NCBI RefSeq assembly: GCF_000468535.1
Contig: NZ_AUQY01000002.1
Span: 765,743-829,742 of the forward strand
From: Peptoniphilus mikwangii
GTDB lineage: Bacteria > Bacillota > Clostridia > Tissierellales > Peptoniphilaceae
Length of the DNA stretch: 64,000 bases
Direction of reading: 5' to 3'
Of this stretch, positions 56,691 through 64,000 are shown one piece after another. The notes beneath the pieces were generated by a model. The model searched no databases, was not told where the DNA came from, and saw only the letters and a program-made list of their open reading frames with translations. Each line of letters starts with the position of its first letter. Position 1 is the first letter of the stretch. Made by a program: the position numbers and the translations under genes.

Positions 56691-58053
56691 TTATTAATCC
56701 ACCTCTTCTATGCTTGGGATAAAAAAATCCCTTCACCTTATCTATTTGATCATGCATAAAGAAAACTATTATTCTGTCTTCCGGAAGCAATATACTGTTA
56801 CCATTTGGAATTATTACATCATTTTTTCTAACTATTGTAGTTATTAAAACGCCATTAGGCAACTTTAAATCTTTTATAGGAACATTAAGTATATCAAGGT
56901 CTTCTCCCAATCTTATTTCAGTAAATTCAGTTTCACCGTCAAGCATTAAACTCACACTTAATGAACCTTCTCCTCTTATTATTTTTAATATCTCACTTGC
57001 AGTTATAAATGATGTATTAAAAGCGGCATCTACTCCTAATTTTCCGATTATCTTATTATAATTCGGCCTCGAAATTTTAGCTACAGATTTGTAAACTCCC
57101 ACCTGCTTTACAGTAAGCGCCATAAGTAAATTTGTTTCATCAAACCCCGTTGTTGCAACAAAAGCATCATATGATTCTACAACCTCTTCTTCAAGCAAGT
57201 TATAATCTGTTCCATCTCCGTTTATTATAATTGCATTCGGCAACATTTCTTTCAGTTTTATGCATCTGTTCTTATCTATCTCAATAATAGTGGTTTCTAT
57301 TCCCGCATCATTTAAAAGAATTCCGAGATATAATCCAAGCTTTCCTCCTCCTAAAATCATAACTCTCTTTACAGATTTATGCTTATTAATTCCCGAGTGT
57401 TTTCTGTCAAAATCTTCTATATCTTGACTTGCTCCTGCTATTAAAATAACATCTCCTTCTTTTAAAACAGTTGCACCGTTAGGAATAATAGTATTCCCAT
57501 TTCGAGTTATGGCAGTTATCAAAAGCCCGTCGAACCCCTTTAAATCCATCAGTCTTCTTCCTACAAAATTTTCATCTGCCCCTATATGAAAATCGACAAG
57601 TTTAACACGTCCATCTGCAAAATCATCACTCATCAAAAGATATTTTTTCAAAAGATACTTTTCAATGCTGACTGCTGTTGCATAATCAGGATTTATTATT
57701 TCATCTATTCCAAGTTCTGTCATTATAAACTTAATTTGATTATGATACTCAGGATTTCTAACTCTTGCTATAACCTTTTTTATTCCAAGTTTTTTTGAAA
57801 TTGTACTTATAAGTACATTCGCTTCGTCACTTGTTGTTGTGGCAAGAAGCAAATCATAGCTTTGCATATCAAGTTCTTCTAATATCTCAAAATCAAGTGC
57901 ATTTGCGTTTACCGTAAGTACATCTAATGAATTGTTTATGTTTTCAATTACCTTTTCATTACTATCGAGCATTGTTACATCACATTTTTCAGAAATAAGT
58001 GCCGATGCTAATCTAAAACCGAGTTTACCGGCACCTGCTATTAAAACTTTCAT
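56668..58053 (-). CDS. trkA: Potassium uptake regulator TrkA (first copy)
   Basis: A 461-residue TrkA with two RCK units: AGAGKLGFRLA at the start and LGGGKLGLYLG near residue 235, each followed by a TrkA_C domain (IRLGEDLDILNVPI in the second). It is clearly different from the copy after trkH. The two may form homomeric or mixed rings on TrkH. It is the first gene of the trk cluster, 14 bases after the CDF gene. Confidence 0.92.
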   Translation of the reverse strand: MKVLIAGAGKLGFRLASALISEKCDVTMLDSNEKVIENINNSLDVLTVNANALDFEILEELDMQSYDLLLATTTSDEANVLISTISKKLGIKKVIARVRNPEYHNQIKFIMTELGIDEIINPDYATAVSIEKYLLKKYLLMSDDFADGRVKLVDFHIGADENFVGRRLMDLKGFDGLLITAITRNGNTIIPNGATVLKEGDVILIAGASQDIEDFDRKHSGINKHKSVKRVMILGGGKLGLYLGILLNDAGIETTIIEIDKNRCIKLKEMLPNAIIINGDGTDYNLLEEEVVESYDAFVATTGFDETNLLMALTVKQVGVYKSVAKISRPNYNKIIGKLGVDAAFNTSFITASEILKIIRGEGSLSVSLMLDGETEFTEIRLGEDLDILNVPIKDLKLPNGVLITTIVRKNDVIIPNGNSILLPEDRIIVFFMHDQIDKVKGFFYPKHRRGGLISELRNYI

Positions 58054-58067
58054 AATTTTTCCCCTAA

Positions 58068-59213
58068 TTAAAAATATCTATCTATATTTATTTCATAATT
58101 GCATTTTAAAATCTTTTTAAACTCAGATTGTATATACAATTTTAATTCATCACATTCCATGTCATTGTGGACTTTATTTCCATCAACAACTATATCTACC
58201 CTAAGTACGCCGTTCTCATAGTATAAATCGTGAAATGACCATACTGTAGGATTTTTTTTAACAATGTCTTTTAGCACCCTTGCAAATTTTTCCTCATCTT
58301 CAGAATACATTCCAACCGGATCGACATGAATACTTATTATACAATTAAATTCTGCTTCAAGTTCTCTTTCTATCCTATCTATAATACTATGTGCCCTTAC
58401 AAGAGACATATCATATCTAAGCTCAACATCAAGTGTTATATACGTCTTTTGCGGCCCAAAGTTTACAACTATAATATCATGAACTCCCAATACTTCATCA
58501 TATTTTTTTACACTATCCTTAATTTTTTTTACTACATTTCTTGGAGCTTCTCCTATTATTTCACTAAGTGTATCTCTTATAAGCTCATATCCTGAATAAA
58601 TCACAAAAAGACTTATTAATACTCCTACATATCCGTCTACAAGCCAACCTGTCATTTTATGAACAAATATCGAAATTACTACAACACCGGTTATAATTAC
58701 ATCTCCCATAGAATCTTTGGATTGCGCTTTAGCCGGAAGTGAATTTATTTTCTTTGAAATCTCATCATAAAATACTACCATATATAATTTTACCGCAATT
58801 GACAATATCATTAAAAATACAGTAGCGGTCGAATATTCTATATGCTTCGGATGAATAATTCTTCCTATTGAAATTCTTATAAATTCAACCCCTGTTACAA
58901 AGACAAAAATCGCAACTACAAGTCCGCTTATATATTCAATTCTTCCATGTCCATATGGATGCTTTTCGTCTCCGGGCATAGTTGAAAGCTTCGCTCCTAT
59001 AATTGTAGATACAGATGAAATACAATCAGTTAAATTATTTATTGCATCTGCAAGTATTGAAAGTGAATTTGTGAACAAAAACAAAATAACTTTTACAATA
59101 CACAAAAATACATTTGCAAGCATTCCGGCTATAGAAGTCATTACCGATATTTTTAATCTACTTTCATTTTTTGTTCCATAATTTCCAGCTTTTAATATTT
59201 TTTGTACTAACAT
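58068..59213 (-). CDS. Cation diffusion facilitator transporter
   Basis: A 381-residue CDF protein with six membrane helices up to about residue 210 and a cytosolic domain after that. The metal site residues lie in LADAINNLTDCIS (D-x3-N-x3-D form) and KDSMGDVIITG. The cytosolic part has IVVNFGPQKTYITLDVEL with an extra C-terminal stretch to residue 381, longer than the usual 300. It exports Zn, Fe or Mn by proton antiport; the asparagine in the first motif suggests a metal other than zinc. It is upstream of and co-directional with the trk cluster. Confidence 0.9.
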   Translation of the reverse strand: MLVQKILKAGNYGTKNESRLKISVMTSIAGMLANVFLCIVKVILFLFTNSLSILADAINNLTDCISSVSTIIGAKLSTMPGDEKHPYGHGRIEYISGLVVAIFVFVTGVEFIRISIGRIIHPKHIEYSTATVFLMILSIAVKLYMVVFYDEISKKINSLPAKAQSKDSMGDVIITGVVVISIFVHKMTGWLVDGYVGVLISLFVIYSGYELIRDTLSEIIGEAPRNVVKKIKDSVKKYDEVLGVHDIIVVNFGPQKTYITLDVELRYDMSLVRAHSIIDRIERELEAEFNCIISIHVDPVGMYSEDEEKFARVLKDIVKKNPTVWSFHDLYYENGVLRVDIVVDGNKVHNDMECDELKLYIQSEFKKILKCNYEINIDRYF

Positions 59214-59346
59214 TTTAACCTCTCCACATAGTTGTAATTATACAATAGAAAATACTCTTAATCAAATACCATAAAGATTTATTCCATATCTATCATAAAC
59301 TTTTACAATAATATATTATTACTCACTTTTATAATTGAATATTACA

Positions 59347-59378
59347 TAAAAAATAGAAGTCTAAAAACTTCTATTTAT
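59347..59378 (-). terminator. Terminator of DUF1284 gene
   Basis: AAATAGAAGT (59351-59360) pairs with ACTTCTATTT (59367-59376); the minus strand then has a T-run. The 5' arm overlaps the end of the coding region. Confidence 0.82.
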
Positions 59379-59775
59379 ATTTTTTTAAAATTTTATTCAT
59401 AAATATATCCTTACAAATTCCATCCCACCACTGACATTCACAGCACAAACCTCTAAAATCATCTTTTGTAATCTTCTCATTCAGCTTATTTATAAGATCC
59501 GAATAACAATATTCTCTTTTCTCTAATTCTAATATGTCTTTAACTCTATTGTCTATCGGCAAAACTACATCATCGCTTTCACAACTTACTCCTCCGATAT
59601 TGTGAGGACATGCTCCGCATATATTATCATTTTCAAAAACAATCTCTATCTTTAAATCTTTATCACTTCTAAGATTATCAACTATCTTATTCATATTTTC
59701 TACAAAACCGTCACTATATCCTGCTCCCATATAGCTCTGAGTACATAGCAAATGATGTGGTCTAAGTTTAATCAT
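59371..59775 (-). CDS. DUF1284 cysteine-rich protein
   Basis: A 134-residue protein of the DUF1284 family: KLRPHHLLCTQSYMGAGYS at the start, NDNICGACPHNIGGVSCE in the middle and GLCCECQWWDGICKD near the end. The conserved cysteines suggest an iron-sulfur or zinc site. Function is unknown. It is a single gene with its own terminator. Confidence 0.88.
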   Translation of the reverse strand: MIKLRPHHLLCTQSYMGAGYSDGFVENMNKIVDNLRSDKDLKIEIVFENDNICGACPHNIGGVSCESDDVVLPIDNRVKDILELEKREYCYSDLINKLNEKITKDDFRGLCCECQWWDGICKDIFMNKILKKYK

Positions 59776-59898
59776 ATTATCACCCTCTTAATGATAAAGC
59801 ATAGAAAAATTTTTTACAACCGGCTTATTAAGTTTATTTTTTAACTCCAATCAATTTTATGCTGCAATTAAAAAAATATGAGTTTTATATCCCATTTC

Positions 59899-59907
59899 TG
59901 TTATAAT
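59899..59907 (+). promoter_or_regulatory. Extended -10 promoter of EFR1 operon
   Basis: TGT-TATAAT lies 21 bases before the ATG at 59928. Confidence 0.55.
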
Positions 59908-59927
59908 AAACATATGGGGGGGTTTTT

Positions 59928-60743
59928 ATGATTAATAGAATATGTACTTTTTATTTTACGGGAACAAATACCACAAAAAAAGTTGTAAGAAGATTTTCTC
60001 GAAGCCTCGGGAAATATCTTTCAATAGATAATTTTTACGACTACAATTTCACAACACCTAAAATGCGTGAAAGTATGCCTGTGTTTAAAGATGGTGATAT
60101 CGTCATTGCAGGTGTCCCTACAATAGCAGGAAGAGTACCAAATTTACTTCTTCCATATCTAAATACTATTAATGGAAAGGGCGCATTGGGAGTTGCAATT
60201 TCTCTATTCGGTAATAGAAATGTAGATGACTGCTTGGTTGAACTTAGAGATTTAATGGAAAACGGCGGTATAAATGTAATTGGTGGAGGAGCTTTTGTAG
60301 CTGAACATTCTTTTTCAAAAATATTAGCTAAGGGTAGACCTGATGAAAAAGATTTTGAAATCGTTGATAACTTTGCAAAAGATGTTGCTGAAAAAATTAA
60401 ATCTAATAATCTTTCAAAGCCTAATATGATAGGCGAAGTTCCATACAGACCATATTATACACCGAGAGACAGACACGGAAATGGAATTAACTTTGTAAAG
60501 ATAAAACCTAAAACCGATATGTCCCTTTGTATCGACTGCAAAATTTGCGCAAGAGAATGCCCTCTCGGCTCAATAAATTTTGATAATGTCGAAGAAATTC
60601 CCGGCAAGTGTATGAAATGTTGTGCTTGTATTAAAAAATGTCCTACAGGGGCAAAATATTTTGACGACGAAGGATATCTGTTCCATGCAAGAGAACTTGA
60701 AGATATGTACCAAAGGCGTGCTGAGCCTGAATATTTTGTTTAG
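59928..60743 (+). CDS. EFR1-family protein (flavodoxin-like plus 2[4Fe-4S])
   Basis: A 271-residue protein. The N-terminal flavodoxin-like part starts YFTGTNTTKKVVRRF, where TGT-x-T is an FMN phosphate-type loop, and GAFVAEHSF is a later family marker. The C-terminal part carries two ferredoxin sets: CIDCKICARECPLG and CMKCCACIKKCPTG. It probably moves electrons between flavin and ferredoxin partners. A seven-G run serves as Shine-Dalgarno. It is first in an operon with ogt and a MATE gene. Confidence 0.92.
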   Translation: MINRICTFYFTGTNTTKKVVRRFSRSLGKYLSIDNFYDYNFTTPKMRESMPVFKDGDIVIAGVPTIAGRVPNLLLPYLNTINGKGALGVAISLFGNRNVDDCLVELRDLMENGGINVIGGGAFVAEHSFSKILAKGRPDEKDFEIVDNFAKDVAEKIKSNNLSKPNMIGEVPYRPYYTPRDRHGNGINFVKIKPKTDMSLCIDCKICARECPLGSINFDNVEEIPGKCMKCCACIKKCPTGAKYFDDEGYLFHARELEDMYQRRAEPEYFV

Positions 60744-60752
60744 GGTATCCGT

Positions 60753-61211
60753 ATGAAATATTCCTATGATACTAAAATCGGTCCTCTAACTATTTATGAG
60801 GATAACGGGTACATAACCGAAATAAATTTTAATAAAACTATTCCCGATGAAAATTATGCAGAAAATGAAACAATAAAAAATTGCTTTGATGAAATTTCAA
60901 AATATTTAGATGGCAAACTTAAACATTTTACATTTAAATTTAAACTCTCCGGAACTGATTTTGAAAAAAGTGTTTATAATGCTCTTTTAAAAATTCCTTA
61001 TGGAGAAGTCAGAAGCTATAAGGATATTGCCATTTATATTAAAAACCCGAAAGCATACAGAGCGGTCGGACTTGCAAACAATAAAAATAAACTTCCGATT
61101 GTAGTCCCTTGTCACCGAGTTATAGGTGCAAACGGAAAATTGATAGGCTTTGCAGGTGGACTTGATATCAAAGCAAAATTGCTTGAAATAGAAGGCTACT
61201 TAAAGAAGTGA
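60753..61211 (+). CDS. ogt: Methylated-DNA--protein-cysteine methyltransferase
   Basis: A 152-residue Ogt-type alkyltransferase. The active-site motif is VVPCHRVIGANG with the acceptor cysteine, preceded by the helix-turn-helix IPYGEVRSYKDIA and the arginine finger region YRAVGLANNKN. It transfers alkyl groups from O6-guanine to itself and is then inactive. It starts nine bases after the EFR1 gene and ends four before the MATE gene. Confidence 0.95.
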   Translation: MKYSYDTKIGPLTIYEDNGYITEINFNKTIPDENYAENETIKNCFDEISKYLDGKLKHFTFKFKLSGTDFEKSVYNALLKIPYGEVRSYKDIAIYIKNPKAYRAVGLANNKNKLPIVVPCHRVIGANGKLIGFAGGLDIKAKLLEIEGYLKK

Positions 61212-61215
61212 TATT

Positions 61216-62580
61216 ATGATGTCAAAAACAGTTTCAGACAGAAGAGATATGATACTGAACGGAGATATTTTTAAAAGTCTTTTAATTTTATCCATGCCCA
61301 CCATTCTGATGGCTTTTGTTCAATCTCTTATACCTTTGATAGACGGATATTTTTTAAATAATTATGGCGGAGTTTTAGTTGCAGGTGCAGTAAGTTTCTC
61401 TCAACCTGTCATAAATATATTGATGGGGCTTTCTCAAGGACTTGGTGTTGCATCTATGGCAATAATAGGTCAATATAACGGACGGGCGGAAATAAAAAAA
61501 GTAAAGCATTTTTCGTTACAGATATTGATTTTTTCTTTTGGAATGGGAATTTTAACTACACCGCTCAGTATACTTATAGCATTTTTACTTTCAAAAAATG
61601 TAGATCCGCAGGTTGCACCATATATTTATAATTACTTGGCAACCTATTCTTTTGTAATGCCGTTATTATTTTTAGCAGCGATATTTAACGGAATTAAAAA
61701 TGCAACCGGCCAGCCCGAAGCAACTTTTATTAGAATGATAATACTGCTAATTTTAAAGATAATATTTAATTTCATATATCTTGAAATTTTAGCACTCGGA
61801 GTTAAAGGTGCCGCACTTGCATCGCTATCATCTTATGTAATTATAGGTATATGGATGTTTTATGATTTGTTTATCAAAGAAAGTGAAACAAAATTAAATC
61901 TAAAAAGCTATAAATTTGACTATATTGCAATTAGAGAAGTAATAAAAATAGGAATACCTTCAATGTTTGCATCTACATTTGTATTTTTCGGATTTTTTCT
62001 AATTAATATGGAAGTGCAATCATACGGAGCAAAAGTTTTAAATGCTTCCGGTATTGCAAGTAATATAAATTCACTGGCATTTACTGTGCCAAGTTCAATT
62101 TCTACAACAGTTACAACTATGGTTTCAATGAATATAGGTATTGGCGAATCTAAAAAGGCTAAGTCTATAATGTATAAAGCACTAATCGCATCCCTTATAA
62201 TCGGCGTGATCATAGTCATGATATTTTGGCCTACTGCTCCAAAACTTGTAAAACTGTTCCAAAAAAATAATCCAGATCAAGAAATAATGAAAATTGCAAC
62301 ACATGCACTGAATATTTATACATTCTCCGTATTTCCATTTGCAATTTACATGATAATTCAAGGAACATATATAGGACTCGGAAGAACAAAAGCTCCTCTA
62401 TTCATGGGAGTACTTAGAATTTGGCTATTTAGATTTTTATTCATACTGGCATTTAAAAAATCTCTTGGTGTAAATGCAGTCTTTTGGGGAAATTTGTTCT
62501 CAAATTCCTTAGCTGCAATAGTTTTCTTTATAGCTATTCAGTTTGTATCATGGCAATCGACAATTTTAAAAGAAAATTAA
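61216..62580 (+). CDS. MATE-family transporter (second)
   Basis: A 454-residue protein with twelve predicted helices in two halves (LLILSMPTILMAFVQSLIPLIDG; IREVVIKIG-like start of the second half, IKIGIPSMFAST). It is only distantly like the MATE protein encoded at 5995. It is the last gene of the EFR1-ogt operon. The first of two adjacent ATG codons is used, with GTGAT upstream. Confidence 0.9.
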   Translation: MMSKTVSDRRDMILNGDIFKSLLILSMPTILMAFVQSLIPLIDGYFLNNYGGVLVAGAVSFSQPVINILMGLSQGLGVASMAIIGQYNGRAEIKKVKHFSLQILIFSFGMGILTTPLSILIAFLLSKNVDPQVAPYIYNYLATYSFVMPLLFLAAIFNGIKNATGQPEATFIRMIILLILKIIFNFIYLEILALGVKGAALASLSSYVIIGIWMFYDLFIKESETKLNLKSYKFDYIAIREVIKIGIPSMFASTFVFFGFFLINMEVQSYGAKVLNASGIASNINSLAFTVPSSISTTVTTMVSMNIGIGESKKAKSIMYKALIASLIIGVIIVMIFWPTAPKLVKLFQKNNPDQEIMKIATHALNIYTFSVFPFAIYMIIQGTYIGLGRTKAPLFMGVLRIWLFRFLFILAFKKSLGVNAVFWGNLFSNSLAAIVFFIAIQFVSWQSTILKEN

Positions 62581-62622
62581 AAAAGGTAGAAATAACTACT
62601 AAATTTATTTCTACCTTTTATT
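62581..62622 (+). terminator. Terminator of EFR1-ogt-MATE operon
   Basis: AAAAGGTAGAAATAA (62581-62595) pairs with TTATTTCTACCTTTT (62605-62619), followed by a T-rich tail, directly at the stop codon. Confidence 0.92.
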
Positions 62623-62798
62623 TATTTTTGTGATAACTCATTTATAAGCTTTACAAAATTTTCTATTTCATTATTAGTATTTAGTATTTTCACAAGTTTA
62701 TTATACTATCTCTTACATAGTTAGTCAGTGCTTAATATAAATTCTATAATAAAAGTTTTTAATAAACACTTCTATAAATAAATTTCTTATTCTAAAAA

Positions 62799-62836
62799 AC
62801 AAAATCTCAAGAGATTTAATCTTGAGATTTTTGTTT
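62799..62836. terminator. Terminator of the SLH protein gene
   Basis: AAAATCTCAAG (62801-62811) pairs with CTTGAGATTTT (62821-62831); the minus strand then has a T-rich run. Confidence 0.85.
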
Positions 62837-62866
62837 TTCTATCAAATTTCTTTGATTTCTTCAATT

Positions 62867-64000
62867 TTAATATTTTCTAGGCTTCCATGATGTTTTCCAA
62901 ACTTCTTGATTATTTGAAAGTCTTTCATAATCATGCCCATTACTTGCTTCCATTATTGGATAGTATGCCCAATGATTCTTTGACAAGTCTGTATAGTTTG
63001 TTAATTCCATTGCATGACTATCTACATAATTTTTGTCTGCGTATCTATCTAGCATCTTGTTTACTATTGATACTACTTCCGCTCTGGTTATATATTGATC
63101 CGGTTTAAAGCTTCCATCTGAATATCCTGATATCCAACCTTCTGCTCTCACGTTTTCAATACTTTCTTTTGCCCAGTGATTATTTAGTATGTCTGCAAAT
63201 CCACCTGTTGATTTTTTGCTTGTTATAAATCTTGATGCTACTGTTGCAAATTCCGCTCTGGTTACTGAATTTTCCGGTCTGAATGTTCCGTCCGGATATC
63301 CTGCAATTACTCCTACTGATGTTAATTGTCCTATATATTCAGCATACCAGCTGCTTCTTGCCACGTCACTAAATGATAATGGATAGTTATCTCCTACGTG
63401 CATCTTTTCTGTTAGTAGTCTTGAGAAGATGGCTGTCATTTCTGCTCTTGTTATGTTTCCTTCCGGTTTAAAACTTCCGTCCGGATATCCCATTACGTAT
63501 GGGAAGTGATCTTTTTTGTTCAGTTTTGGTGCAGGTGTTACTATCACACTTGAAGAGTCTTTTTCTTTTTTACTGTTTATTACTGTTAGTCCCACTTCAC
63601 TTTTTTCATAGCCGTATGGTACATAATCTCTTCCATTTGAATCTACTTCTTTTACACTAAAAATATACTTGTTACCTTTTTTATCTTCCAAGTTCTGTTT
63701 TGTCCAAGTTACTTTTGTTGTCCCTTCTTTTAGTTCTTTTATTTCTGCGTTTGGTACTTCTTCTAAATTGCCTCCTACTATGTTCCTATATAACTTGAAC
63801 CAAATTGTTGGATGTATCGCTTTATAGTCTCTCCATATTTTATTTGCAGTTACATCCCCTTTTAAAATTGTTGGTGGTACTATCGGTGATACATAAGTGT
63901 TTGTAACTTTTAGCCCTTCTATTGATTTTTTATAGTTGGCCGGTACGTTTTCTTCTTTTGCGTAGTATTCAAATTCATTTCCCTTCGGATCGTGTTTTGC
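62867..64000 (-). CDS. Surface protein with Cna-B-like region and three SLH domains (5' part missing)
   Basis: The last 377 codons of a large surface protein; the reading frame is open up to base 64000, so the start lies outside. Residues from the window edge to about 200 look like Cna-B adhesin repeats: KIWRDYKAIHPTIWFKLYR, WTKQNLEDKKGNKYIF, SVKEVDSNGRDYVP. A linker with SSSVIVTPAPKL leads to three SLH repeats (GYPDGSFKPEGNITRAEM, GYPDGTFRPENSVTRAEF, GYSDGSFKPDQYITRAEV). SLH domains bind secondary wall polymer, so the protein is held on the cell surface and the Cna-B part projects outwards, probably as an adhesin. Confidence 0.9.
   Translation of the reverse strand, partial: AKHDPKGNEFEYYAKEENVPANYKKSIEGLKVTNTYVSPIVPPTILKGDVTANKIWRDYKAIHPTIWFKLYRNIVGGNLEEVPNAEIKELKEGTTKVTWTKQNLEDKKGNKYIFSVKEVDSNGRDYVPYGYEKSEVGLTVINSKKEKDSSSVIVTPAPKLNKKDHFPYVMGYPDGSFKPEGNITRAEMTAIFSRLLTEKMHVGDNYPLSFSDVARSSWYAEYIGQLTSVGVIAGYPDGTFRPENSVTRAEFATVASRFITSKKSTGGFADILNNHWAKESIENVRAEGWISGYSDGSFKPDQYITRAEVVSIVNKMLDRYADKNYVDSHAMELTNYTDLSKNHWAYYPIMEASNGHDYERLSNNQEVWKTSWKPRKY

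Overview
The window is one continuous piece of a low-GC, Gram-positive-type chromosome. The gene content suggests a fermentative anaerobe of the Bacillota: a 1402-residue 2-hydroxyacyl-CoA dehydratase activase, a small 2[4Fe-4S] ferredoxin, an EFR1-type ferredoxin protein, an S-layer-homology surface protein, a CIRCE-controlled groESL and a YkuD transpeptidase. No respiratory genes are seen. The small AT-rich genome style fits the Peptoniphilaceae/Tissierellia group, but this placement is a judgement without database support. Genes are densely packed and mostly on the minus strand, and many transcription units end in clear rho-independent hairpins. No rRNA, tRNA, CRISPR array, insertion sequence or prophage was seen.

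Layout. 0-5.8 kb: tsaE/tsaB, a nitroreductase, xpt, an M18 aminopeptidase, a DUF3783 protein, an EamA transporter and a secreted stalk-domain protein. 6-16 kb: a MATE pump, groESL with a perfect CIRCE operator, a B3/4-domain protein next to hisS, and an operon of two CydDC-type ABC half-transporters with a DtxR-like regulator. 16-25.4 kb: a guanylate-kinase-like protein that lacks guanine-binding residues, an NMT1/SsuA-type ABC importer, a lipid kinase, an SDR enzyme, HtrA, an MBL-fold hydrolase, PepD and an L,D-transpeptidase. 25.4-31 kb: an SOS-type uvrB-uvrA operon and an apparently leaderless yaaA. 31.1-32.5 kb: a decayed stretch holding fragments of two DNA methyltransferases around an intact DJ-1-family gene. 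32.5-38 kb: a tetrahydrofolate (THF) riboswitch and folT back-to-back with folC, then cca-glmM-degV. 38-45 kb: lipoprotein, stalk protein, TetR and the giant activase. 45-53 kb: ferredoxin, rpsF-ssb-rpsR, a DUF1287 lipoprotein, HutD, MgtE, and a second THF riboswitch that controls an SLC13/DASS-type transporter plus folP. 52.4-59.8 kb: a hydrolase, ung, a trkA-trkH-trkA cluster, a CDF metal exporter and a DUF1284 protein. 60-64 kb: EFR1 protein, Ogt, a second MATE pump and the C-terminal part of a Cna-B/SLH surface protein that runs off the window.

The most interesting system is the split folate regulon. Two THF-type riboswitches lie about 19 kb apart. One governs the known folate uptake component FolT and shares a palindromic -10 region with the divergent folC. 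The other governs a transporter of a family not usually linked to folate, co-transcribed with dihydropteroate synthase. Both leaders show a terminator and a competing pairing that can be read from the sequence, which suggests that THF switches off uptake of folate or of a folate building block.
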